NCBI RefSeq assembly: GCF_958295425.1
Contig: NC_081146.1
Location: forward strand, 434,001-498,000
Direction: 5' to 3'
DNA from: Solea solea
Taxonomy: Eukaryota; Chordata; Actinopteri; Pleuronectiformes; Soleidae
DNA: 64,000 bases
Shown piece after piece: positions 24,520-34,700 of this stretch. A program made the translations under genes and the position numbers. Every line of letters begins with the position of its first letter. Position 1 is the stretch's first letter. The notes beneath the pieces were generated by a model. It ran no database searches, was not told where the DNA came from, and saw only the letters and a list, made by a program, of their open reading frames with translations.

Positions 24520-27500
24520 ATAAGGTGTTGAAATTTGTCAGTTTTAATGTCAATGGTCTTAACGGACCCGTTAAAAGGAAGAGGGTGTTAACATATTTAA
24601 AAAAGATTCAAACAGATATAGCCTTTATCCAGGAGACTCATCTGACAGCGCAGGAACATAATAAATTAAAAAGAGGATGGATCGGCCAAGTCTTCTCTTC
24701 ATCTCTCAGCTCTAAAGCCAGAGGAGTTGCTATTTTGATAAACAAAAACATTCCCATCACTGTTCAGGAAACAATAAGTGATCCACTAGGCCGCTATGTC
24801 TTAATAAACTGTCTAATTTACTCTGAACAATGGACCTTGCTAAACCTTTACGCCCCTAATTATGATGACACTTCCTTTATTCAAGACATTTTTCTTAAAG
24901 TATCAGGGGGTCGTGAACATATTCTTATGGGAGGAGATTTTAATTTCTGTTTAGACCCAATTTTGGATAAATCAGTAACCTCCACTGCAAAGTCTAAGTC
25001 AGCCTCAACTACTCTATCATTTATGAAAGATTTAAATCTAACAGATGTTTGGAGGCAAATACATCCCCAAACCATAGACTATTCTTTTTATTCAAACCGT
25101 CATAATTCACATACTAGAATTGATCTTTTCTTACTGTCAACACATGTGGCTTACAGAGCATTAGAGTCTGATTATCTGCCAAGGATACTTTCTGATCATT
25201 CTCCACTCACTCTATCTATAGTAATGCCTGAGAAAATGGCCAGCATGTACAGGTGGCGTTTGAATCCGACCCTCCTTAAAAAAAGTGACTTCTGTAAATT
25301 TGTCAGGGATCAAATCAAACTATTCTGTGAAACAAACTGTCCTTCTTCCCCTAATAGTTTCATACTATGGGATACATTAAAAGCTTATTTAAGAGGACAA
25401 ATAATCTCATATACAAAAGGACTTAAAAAATCATATGTAGCTGAAGTGGAAAAATTTGAAAAAGAAATTCTTGGGCTGGAAAAAGACTTTCAGCAACATA
25501 GGGATAAGAAGATATACAGTTTATTGGTAAAAAGAAAACTCAAGTATAATACACTATGCACTTATAGGGCTGAGAAAGACATTTTGAGAACGAAACAAAG
25601 GTACTACGAACTGGGGGAGAAGGCTCATAAAGTCCTATCCTGGCAATTAAAGAAAGAGGAGAGTTCAAAAACAATTAACCAAATTGAAGACGAACATGGC
25701 TGTATTACACAGAACCCAAAAGAAATAAATGAAACTTTTAAAAAGTTTTATGTTAATTTATACAAGTCGGAATCACCAGAAGATCTGTCCACAATAGATA
25801 CATTCTTAAATAATATTGATTTGCCTAAACTGAGTCAAGACGACCAGAGGTATTTAGATTCACCATTTACCTCCAAAGAGATCGAAAACGCTCTAGCAAC
25901 GCTGCAATCTAATAAATCACCAGGGGAGGATGGGTTTCCCCCCGAATTTTATAAAGAGTTTAAGGATTTGCTTATACCTCTCCTTATGGATGTAATTAAT
26001 CTAGCATCTAAAACACAAAGCCTCCCTGATTCATTTTCAATGGCTATAATTACAGTGATCCATAAAAAAAACCAAGACCCCTTAAAATGCTCCTCTTTCC
26101 GACCAATTTCACTCTTGAATGCGGATTATAAATTGTTTTCTAAAGCTATAGCAAACAGGTTGAGTGAATTCTTACCAAAATTGATAAACCGAGACCAGGT
26201 TGGCTTTATCCAGAAGAGATCCTCTGCCAATAACATGTGTAGGTTACTTAACGTTATTCATATGGCAACCTCCAGTACTGAACCTAGTATAGCCGTTACG
26301 CTGGACGCGGAAAAGGCCTTTGATAGGCTTGAGTGGCCCTATCTATTCAAGGTTCTATGTAAATTTGGATTTGGCTCCTATTTTATTAATTGGGTCAGAA
26401 TGCTGTATAAGAATCCACAGGCCAGAATAATTACTAATGGACAAATGTCCACTGTCTTCCCCCTCAGTCGATCGAGCAGACAAGGGTGTCCCTTATCCCC
26501 TGGGCTTTTCGTTATAGCTATTGAACCTCTGGCCGAGACAATCAGACACGATTCAGAGATAAAAGGTGTGAAAGTGGACCAGACGATACATAAAATCAAT
26601 CTGATGGCAGATGATATAATTCTGTATTTAACAAAACCATCTGATTCCCTTGCTAAATTGAAAACCGTTTTGCATGCATTTGGATATGTCTCTGGATATA
26701 AGGTAAATTACGATAAATGTGAAATTCTTCCACTTTCAAATTTTGACTACACTGAACATCAGCAAAGAGGTCCATTTAAATGGTCTCCAAGCGGGATAAG
26801 ATACCTTGGAATTATGGTGGATAACAACCTTAAAAATGTGTACAAACTCAACTACTCACCACTAGTTAGTCGAATAATAGAGGATTTACAGAAATGGATG
26901 AGCTTACCTATCACTTTGATCGGCCGAATAAATTGCATTAAAATGAATATATTACCAAGGCTGCAGTACCTCTTTCAGTCCTTACCAATCCCAGTGCCAT
27001 CCAGCTTTTTTAAAAACCTGAATAAACATATTAGACAATTCATATGGAATGGTAAGACTCCAAGGGTTTCAATGGAAAAACTTACATGGGATTATAAACT
27101 GGGGGGTCTTCGACTGCCTAACCTTGAAAAGCATTATTTGGCTGCCCAGATGCGACTTGTTTCTTTTTTATTTGAAAGGGAAAATGTCCCACCTTGGGTT
27201 TCAATTGGAATGTATGCTGTTAAAGAAAAGGTTCCTGCAGACTTCAGCTATAAATGGACACCTACAACCATCTCCAGAAGAACTGACAACCCTGTTTTGA
27301 CCCATATCATCAAAACATGGCATGAAGTCCGGAAAAATACTGGACTAAAAAATATATTTTCACCCAGGACACCATTGAAACAGAACGAACTCATACCTAT
27401 GTCAGTGGATAATAAGATCCTGGAAACGTGGCACCAGAAAGGGATTCATCATTTGGAGGACTGTTATAAGGATGGATGCCTGATGTCTTTTGAGGACCTA

Positions 27501-28097
27501 AGGAGGAAATATGATCTGTCCAGTAGAAACTTTTTTTGTTATTTACAGTTAAGATCATTTCTTAAATCTGTTTTGGGATCTGAAATTACTTTACCCATGC
27601 TCAGCGATCTGGAAAAACTGCTTCAGGAGGGTAACGCACCCCATCTTATTGCAAAAGTCTACTCCCTCTTGATGGATGATGCTCCAAAACCAGGTTTACA
27701 TAAATCAAGGGAGAAATGGGAGTCTGACTTGGGTGTGACAATGGGTACAGAGCTCTGGGCTGAATTGTGTCAAAAAAGTCTAACTGCCACTCTTAATTCT
27801 AGATACAGGCTGACTTATTATAACTTTCTTCATCAAACCTATCTTACGCCACAGAAATTACATAAATATAAACCTGAGATATCCAACCTGTGCTTTAGAT
27901 GTAGTATAGAAGAGGGTTCATTCCTACACTGCACTTGGTTATGCACAAAACTTAACACATTCTGGCATGATTTCTCTGGCATCATGACAAAACTCCTAGG
28001 ACTACATCTCCCATTAGATCCTCAAACCTGCTTATTAGGAGATACTACAAATATTAATGCACGATTAATAAAAGCTCAAAAGAGGTTCCTCTCTTAG
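24516..28097 (+). CDS. LINE ORF2: endonuclease-reverse transcriptase, copy 1
   Basis: A 1193-residue L1-type ORF2 protein that nicks target DNA and copies the element RNA from the nick. The APE-like endonuclease is complete: N11, E40 in QETHL, D141/N143 in GGDFNF, D203 and the SDH triad at 226-228. The reverse transcriptase has FRPISLLN, motif A with D597 (LDAEKAFDR), RQGCPLSP, and motif C with D699/D700 in LMADDIIL, matching human L1 spacing. A cysteine-histidine motif, CFRC...HCTWLC, begins at 1126. After it only 50 residues remain before the stop. Human L1 ORF2p is 1275 residues, so roughly 80 C-terminal residues are missing. The TAG stop lies at the satellite junction and is probably satellite-derived. 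Whether the product is active is unknown. Confidence 0.95.
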   Translation: MNKVLKFVSFNVNGLNGPVKRKRVLTYLKKIQTDIAFIQETHLTAQEHNKLKRGWIGQVFSSSLSSKARGVAILINKNIPITVQETISDPLGRYVLINCLIYSEQWTLLNLYAPNYDDTSFIQDIFLKVSGGREHILMGGDFNFCLDPILDKSVTSTAKSKSASTTLSFMKDLNLTDVWRQIHPQTIDYSFYSNRHNSHTRIDLFLLSTHVAYRALESDYLPRILSDHSPLTLSIVMPEKMASMYRWRLNPTLLKKSDFCKFVRDQIKLFCETNCPSSPNSFILWDTLKAYLRGQIISYTKGLKKSYVAEVEKFEKEILGLEKDFQQHRDKKIYSLLVKRKLKYNTLCTYRAEKDILRTKQRYYELGEKAHKVLSWQLKKEESSKTINQIEDEHGCITQNPKEINETFKKFYVNLYKSESPEDLSTIDTFLNNIDLPKLSQDDQRYLDSPFTSKEIENALATLQSNKSPGEDGFPPEFYKEFKDLLIPLLMDVINLASKTQSLPDSFSMAIITVIHKKNQDPLKCSSFRPISLLNADYKLFSKAIANRLSEFLPKLINRDQVGFIQKRSSANNMCRLLNVIHMATSSTEPSIAVTLDAEKAFDRLEWPYLFKVLCKFGFGSYFINWVRMLYKNPQARIITNGQMSTVFPLSRSSRQGCPLSPGLFVIAIEPLAETIRHDSEIKGVKVDQTIHKINLMADDIILYLTKPSDSLAKLKTVLHAFGYVSGYKVNYDKCEILPLSNFDYTEHQQRGPFKWSPSGIRYLGIMVDNNLKNVYKLNYSPLVSRIIEDLQKWMSLPITLIGRINCIKMNILPRLQYLFQSLPIPVPSSFFKNLNKHIRQFIWNGKTPRVSMEKLTWDYKLGGLRLPNLEKHYLAAQMRLVSFLFERENVPPWVSIGMYAVKEKVPADFSYKWTPTTISRRTDNPVLTHIIKTWHEVRKNTGLKNIFSPRTPLKQNELIPMSVDNKILETWHQKGIHHLEDCYKDGCLMSFEDLRRKYDLSSRNFFCYLQLRSFLKSVLGSEITLPMLSDLEKLLQEGNAPHLIAKVYSLLMDDAPKPGLHKSREKWESDLGVTMGTELWAELCQKSLTATLNSRYRLTYYNFLHQTYLTPQKLHKYKPEISNLCFRCSIEEGSFLHCTWLCTKLNTFWHDFSGIMTKLLGLHLPLDPQTCLLGDTTNINARLIKAQKRFLS

Positions 28098-30131
28098 CCT
28101 TAGTCCCTGATGCACATACGGAAAAATCAGACTCCTGGCTCAATGCCTTTAGGAATTATTACAAAAAACACACCACAGCGGCTGACCTTTGACCTTTCCA
28201 AAGGTTGCGCGGGTCTGAAACTCGGCACCCTGGATCAGCCAGGAGTCCCTGATACACATACGGAGAAATCAGCATCCGGGCTCATTGCCTTTAGGAATTA
28301 TTGAAGAAAAGACAGTTTCCCACCTTTCTTACGTTTGAATTTTACAGACTGTGTTTTTGGCAGTTTTTTTTGGCCAGGGGGAAAAAAGCCCAAAGTCCTG
28401 TGTCCAAAAACTGAAAATCAGGTCATGTCAGACTCTATACAGTCTTAGACTCTTTGGCCAGAGTGGAAGTTTCGGAGGAACTACATTTCTACAGGTCGCA
28501 GGAGTGTGAATATTTCATATGTCGTTTGGGGTCCCAAGACGAGCGGAACGACGAGGGTACATTAGTATATCTTATAAGATGTTAACTTTATTTGTGAGGT
28601 TTATGTTATGGGACAGTAGAAAATGAAAAAAAATCAGAAAGCAGTCGTATTCCAGCTGAATGCGCACAAAAACAGACACAAATAGAAAAACACATCCAAA
28701 CAGTGAAATCATTGCAAAATCAAACACTGAGGGTACCGAAGAATATCTTATAAGATGTTAACTTTATTTGTGAGGTTTATGTTATGGGACAGTAGAAAAT
28801 GAAAAAAAATCAGAAAGCAGTCGTATTCCAGCTGAATGCGCACAAAAACAGACAAAAATAGAAAAACACATTCAAACAGTGAAATCATTGCAAAATCAAA
28901 CACTGAAGGTATATAACTATATCTTATAAGATTTTAACTTTATTTGTGAGGTTTATGTTATGGGACAGTAGAAACAGTTTCAGACCCGTGCAACCTTTGG
29001 AAAGGTCAAAGGTCAGCCGTTCGGGTGTGTCTGAATGCGCACAAAAACAGACACAAATAGAAAAACACATCCAAACAGTGCAATCATTATAAATTCAAAC
29101 ACTGAGGGTACATCAATATACCTTATAAGATGTTAACTTCATATTATAGGACAGTAGAAAAAAGATTAAAATACCCTCGATCAGCCTTAGTCCCTGATAC
29201 ACATACGGAAAAATCAGACTCCTGGCTTAATGCCTTTAGGAATTATTACAAAAAACACACCCAAATGGCTGACCTTTGACCTTTCCAAAGGTTGCACGGG
29301 TCTTAAACTCGGCACCCTAGATACACATACGGAAAAATCAGACTTCTGGCTTAATGCCTTTAGGAATTATTACAAAAAACACACCCGAACGGCTGACCTT
29401 TGACCTTTCCGAAGGTTGCACAGGTCTGAAACTCGGCACCCTAGATCAGCCTTAGTCCCTGACACACACACGGAAAAATCAGACTCCTGACTCAATGCCT
29501 TTAGGAATTATTACAAAAAACACACCCGAACGGCTGACCATGTGTATGATACACATACGGAGAAAACAGACTCCTGACTCAATGCCTTTAGGAATTATTA
29601 CAAAAAACACACCCGAACGGCTGACCGTTGACCTTTCCGAAGGTTGCACAGGCCTGAAACTCTGCACCCGGGATAAGCCTAAATCCCTGATACACATACG
29701 GAAAAATCAGACTCCTGGCTCAATGCCTTTAGGAATTATTACAAAAAACACACCCGAACGGCTGACCATTGACCTTTCCGAAGGTTGCACAGGTCTGAAA
29801 CTCTGCACCGGGGATAAGCCTAAATCCCTGATACACATACGGAAAAATCAGACTCCTGGCTCAATGCCTTTAGGAATTATTACAAAAAACACACCCGAAC
29901 AGCTGACCATTGACCTTTCCGAAGGTTGCACAGGTCTGAAACTCGGCACCCTGGATCAGCCTTAGTCCCTGATACACATACGGAAAAATCAGACTCCTGG
30001 CTTAATGCCTTTAGGAATTATTACAAAAAACACACCCGAACGGCTGACCTTTGACCTTTCCAAAGGTTGCACGGGTCTGAAACTTGGCATCCTGGATAAG
30101 CCTTAGTCCCTGATACAGATACGGAAAAATC
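28098..30131 (+). repeat. Composite satellite unit o between the LINE copies
   Basis: B141 28098-28302; long linker without SINE 28303-28554; S176 block 28555-29181, one monomer of which carries an inverted B141 fragment; B141 29182-30131. The last stretch (about 29800-30131) matches 22600-22935 including private variants such as GAACAGCTG, showing that the LINE duplication carried flanking satellite with it. Confidence 0.88.
28976..29030 (-). repeat. Inverted B141 fragment inside an S176 monomer
   Basis: Fifty-five bases match the reverse complement of the B141 segment running from ACACACCCGAACGG to GGGTCTGAAACT. They replace the middle of an S176 monomer between GACAGTAGAAAC and CTGAATGCGC. 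All other copies of this monomer region lack it. It looks like a templated, strand-switched patch. Confidence 0.9.
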
Positions 30132-30246
30132 GTCCGGTGATGCAGCTGAGCTAGGAAGACGTGTGCTCCGGAGCTCTTCAGGAAAACTCGGTTTTAAGTT
30201 ATAAATAACGCCCGCTGTACCTGAAACTTTATCCAACTGGTGAAAT

Positions 30247-31128
30247 ATGGACTTGAGATCTCGAAATAAGATGCAAAGCTCAATTATCGACCATTTTTCT
30301 TCTCAAGCCGCAACACGTGAAACGAGCACCGAGCACAACATGGCTGCGGAAGAGCAACGTGAAGTGGAAGGAAGCCACGCCATACTACAAGAAATAAAAC
30401 GCGGTAATGAAGCACTCTCACAGAAACTCGATGCCAAAACTGCCGAGATTAATCATTCTATTTCGGGGTTGAAAACTGTGGTAGACGGGATGTGCTCACG
30501 CATCACGGAGGCAGAGGAGCGAATTAGCACAGCTGAAGATAAGCTAACTGAATTAGACTCCCATGTCCTCCGTCTGATGAAGGAGAAGGACTTTCTCGTG
30601 GACAAAGTAGACCAACTAGAGAATCAAAGCCGACGCAATAATGTCCGCATCGTTAACCTGCAGGAGGGCGGAGAGGGAAACGACCCGGTGCGGTTCTTTA
30701 CAGATTGGATCCCCTCTGTGCTGGGACGACAGCACTTTCCCGAGCCGCTGATTATTGAAAGAGCGCATCGGTCCCCGACATTCCGCACGCCAGGAGATAA
30801 GCGACCCAGACCCATTCTCATCCGCCTACTCAAGTACCAGGACCGGGATAAAATCCTCCCAATGGCTGCTAAGACATCCAGAGAAAAAGGTGGGCCGATC
30901 ACTTTCAAGGGAGAGGCAGTGATGTTTTTCCCAGATCTGAGTGCAAACCTGGTGAAGCAAAGAAAGGAATACAATCATGTTAATAAGGAGTTGCACGCAA
31001 AGAAGCTCCAATTCAGCCTCCTCCACCCAGCGACCTTGAGAGTCATCCTATCTAATGGAGAGAAAAAGTTCTTCAAATCACCAGAAGCAGCGGCATCTTT
31101 TCTCCGAGACTTCCCGGGAGGTGATTAA
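30247..31128 (+). CDS. LINE-1-type ORF1 protein, copy 2
   Basis: Intact 293-residue L1 ORF1p-like protein with coiled coil (about 44-126), RRM (about 127-205) and C-terminal domain (about 206-285). It carries Trp at residue 154 and Ser at 269 where copy 1 has Gly and Pro. Residue 154 lies in the RRM region, so one of the two alleles may be impaired; which one is ancestral cannot be told from two copies. There is also a silent change (CTG for CTT) just after. ORF2 follows after 583 bp. Confidence 0.93.
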   Translation: MDLRSRNKMQSSIIDHFSSQAATRETSTEHNMAAEEQREVEGSHAILQEIKRGNEALSQKLDAKTAEINHSISGLKTVVDGMCSRITEAEERISTAEDKLTELDSHVLRLMKEKDFLVDKVDQLENQSRRNNVRIVNLQEGGEGNDPVRFFTDWIPSVLGRQHFPEPLIIERAHRSPTFRTPGDKRPRPILIRLLKYQDRDKILPMAAKTSREKGGPITFKGEAVMFFPDLSANLVKQRKEYNHVNKELHAKKLQFSLLHPATLRVILSNGEKKFFKSPEAAASFLRDFPGGD

Positions 31129-31505
31129 TCCTGCGTCTCACAGGTGACTACAGGTGCAGCACCACAACTCCTCTAACTCTGAGGGAGAGCGATTCCTGCA
31201 TATCCTTGAACTATCCAGTGACTCTTATGTAAGTGCAACGATCCCCCGCCATATTTATTTATTTTTTCTTTTCACGTATTTTTTCATTTATTTTTATTTT
31301 ATTTTTACTTTTATTTTATTTTGAAATAATTTATTTTTGGACATTATGGACAAAAAGCTAACTTATCCTATTGCTGTGAGGTTGCACTTGAACTTTCATT
31401 TACTTCTGGTTAAAGCGGGTGTTAACAATGTTTACATTTGAGGTTGTTTATATACCGAGTGATTACAAACTTATATACAAGAGAGCTCTGGGCCCAAGGT
31501 ATTAG

Positions 31506-31715
31506 TTGGGTATGATAGTTTTAGGGAGCATTCAACGGAGGTCCCGATTGGTGTTTTTGGATGGCGCCGAGTGTTCAGGGGGTCAGTGCCTGGGGGAACG
31601 GGGAGGTTTTGTTTCTATTTGTTTTTTTTCTGTTTGTTTCCAGAGAGGCATTTTCTTTAAGCTTATTGTTGAAAGACTACTAAGTCACTGTCAAATCCTT
31701 AATCTTTTTACATGA
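31506..31715 (+). other. Small ORF overlapping the ORF2 start (ATGA), copy 2
   Basis: Identical to the 69-codon frame of copy 1. It ends at 31713-31715 and overlaps the ORF2 ATG at 31712. Function unknown. Confidence 0.3.
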
Positions 31716-34700
31716 ATAAGGTGTTGAAATTTGTCAGTTTTAATGTCAATGGTCTTAACGGACCCGTTAAAAGGAAGAGGGTGTTAACATATTTAAAAAA
31801 GATTCAAACAGATATAGCCTTTATCCAGGAGACTCATCTGACAGCGCAGGAACATAATAAATTAAAAAGAGGATGGATCGGCCAAGTCTTCTCTTCATCT
31901 CTCAGCTCTAAAGCCAGAGGAGTTGCTATTTTGATAAACAAAAACATTCCCATCACTGTTCAGGAAACAATAAGTGATCCACTAGGCCGCTATGTCTTAA
32001 TAAACTGTCTAATTTACTCTGAACAATGGACCTTGCTAAACCTTTACGCCCCTAATTATGATGACACTTCCTTTATTCAAGACATTTTTCTTAAAGTATC
32101 AGGGGGTCGTGAACATATTCTTATGGGAGGAGATTTTAATTTCTGTTTAGACCCAATTTTGGATAAATCAGTAACCTCCACTGCAAAGTCTAAGTCAGCC
32201 TCAACTACTCTATCATTTATGAAAGATTTAAATCTAACAGATGTTTGGAGGCAAATACATCCCCAAACCATAGACTATTCTTTTTATTCAAACTGTCATA
32301 ATTCACATACTAGAATTGATCTTTTCTTACTGTCAACACATGTGGCTTACAGAGCATTAGAGTCTGATTATCTGCCAAGGATACTTTCTGATCATTCTCC
32401 ACTCACTCTATCTATAGTAATGCCTGAGAAAATGGCCAGCATGTACAGGTGGCGTTTGAATCCGACCCTCCTTAAAAAAAGTGACTTCTGTAAATTTGTC
32501 AGGGATCAAATCAAACTATTCTGTGAAACAAACTGTCCTTCTTCCCCTAATAGTTTCATACTATGGGATACATTAAAAGCTTATTTAAGAGGACAAATAA
32601 TCTCATATACAAAAGGACTTAAAAAATCATATGTAGCTGAAGTGGAAAAATTTGAAAAAGAAATTCTTGGGCTGGAAAAAGACTTTCAGCAACATAGGGA
32701 TAAGAAGATATACAGTTTATTGGTAAAAAGAAAACTCAAGTATAATACACTATGCACTTATAGGGCTGAGAAAGACATTTTGAGAACGAAACAAAGGTAC
32801 TACGAACTGGGGGAGAAGGCTCATAAAGTCCTATCCTGGCAATTAAAGAAAGAGGAGAGTTCAAAAACAATTAACCAAATTGAAGACGAACATGGCTGTA
32901 TTACACAGAACCCAAAAGAAATAAATGAAACTTTTAAAAAGTTTTATGTTAATTTATACAAGTCGGAATCACCAGAAGATCTGTCCACAATAGATACATT
33001 CTTAAATAATATTGATTTGCCTAAACTGAGTCAAGACGACCAGAGGTATTTAGATTCACCATTTACCTCCAAAGAGATCGAAAACGCTCTAGCAACGCTG
33101 CAATCTAATAAATCACCAGGGGAGGATGGGTTTCCCCCCGAATTTTATAAAGAGTTTAAGGATTTGCTTATACCTCTCCTTATGGATGTAATTAATCTAG
33201 CATCTAAAACACAAAGCCTCCCTGATTCATTTTCAATGGCTATAATTACAGTGATCCATAAAAAAAACCAAGACCCCTTAAAATGCTCCTCTTTCCGACC
33301 AATTTCACTCTTGAATGCGGATTATAAATTGTTTTCTAAAGCTATAGCAAACAGGTTGAGTGAATTCTTACCAAAATTGATAAACCGAGACCAGGTTGGC
33401 TTTATCCAGAAGAGATCCTCTGCCAATAACATGTGTAGGTTACTTAACGTTATTCATATGGCAACCTCCACTACTGAACCTAGTATAGCCGTTACGCTGG
33501 ACGCGGAAAAGGCCTTTGATAGGCTTGAGTGGCCCTATCTATTCAAGGTTCTATGTAAATTTGGATTTGGCTCCTATTTTATTAATTGGGTCAGAATGCT
33601 GTATAAGAATCCACAGGCCAGAATAATTACTAATGGACAAATGTCCACTGTCTTCCCCCTCAGTCGATCGAGCAGACAAGGGTGTCCCTTATCCCCTGGG
33701 CTTTTCGTTATAGCTATTGAACCTCTGGCCGAGACAATCAGACACGATTCAGAGATAAAAGGTGTGAAAGTGGACCAGACGATACATAAAATCAATCTGA
33801 TGGCAGATGATATAATTCTGTATTTAACAAAACCATCTGATTCCCTTGCTAAATTGAAAACCGTTTTGCATGCATTTGGATATGTCTCTGGATATAAGGT
33901 AAATTACGATAAATGTGAAATTCTTCCACTTTCAAATTTTGACTACACTGAACATCAGCAAAGAGGTCCATTTAAATGGTCTCCAAGCGGGATAAGATAC
34001 CTTGGAATTATGGTGGATAACAACCTTAAAAATGTGTACAAACTCAACTACTCACCACTAGTTAGTCGAATAATAGAGGATTTACAGAAATGGATGAGCT
34101 TACCTATCACTTTGATCGGCCGAATAAATTGCATTAAAATGAATATATTACCAAGGCTGCAGTACCTCTTTCAGTCCTTACCAATCCCAGTGCCATCCAG
34201 CTTTTTTAAAAACCTGAATAAACATATTAGACAATTCATATGGAATGGTAAGACTCCAAGGGTTTCAATGGAAAAACTTACATGGGATTATAAACTGGGG
34301 GGTCTTCGACTGCCTAACCTTGAAAAGCATTATTTGGCTGCCCAGATGCGACTTGTTTCTTTTTTATTTGAAAGGGAAAATGTCCCACCTTGGGTTTCAA
34401 TTGGAATGTATGCTGTTAAAGAAAAGGTTCCTGCAGACTTCAGCTATAAATGGACACCTACAACCATCTCCAGAAGAACTGACAACCCTGTTTTGACCCA
34501 TATCATCAAAACATGGCATGAAGTCCGGAAAAATACTGGACTAAAAAATATATTTTCACCCAGGACACCATTGAAACAGAACAAACTCATACCTATGTCA
34601 GTGGATAATAAGATCCTGGAAACGTGGCACCAGAAAGGGATTCATCATTTGGAGGACTGTTATAAGGATGGATGCCTGATGTCTTTTGAGGACCTAAGGA

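Larger units (their letters stand above)
22936..28097 (+). mobile_element. L1-clade LINE, copy 1 (3'-truncated)
   Basis: An autonomous non-LTR retrotransposon with a short 5' leader (about 115 bp), ORF1, an inter-ORF region of 583 bp and ORF2. The 5' junction follows satellite text CGGAAAAATC. The 3' junction lies at the ORF2 stop codon, where B141 resumes with CCTTAGTCCC. There is no 3' UTR, poly(A) or tail repeat. The satellite phrase from the stop to GGAAAAATC is present on both sides of the element (about 32 bp, two mismatches), which could be a target duplication or simply satellite phase. ORF1 is of L1 type and ORF2 has an APE-type endonuclease, so the element belongs to the L1 clade (possibly the fish Tx1-like branch). 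The exact family was not determined. Confidence 0.93.
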
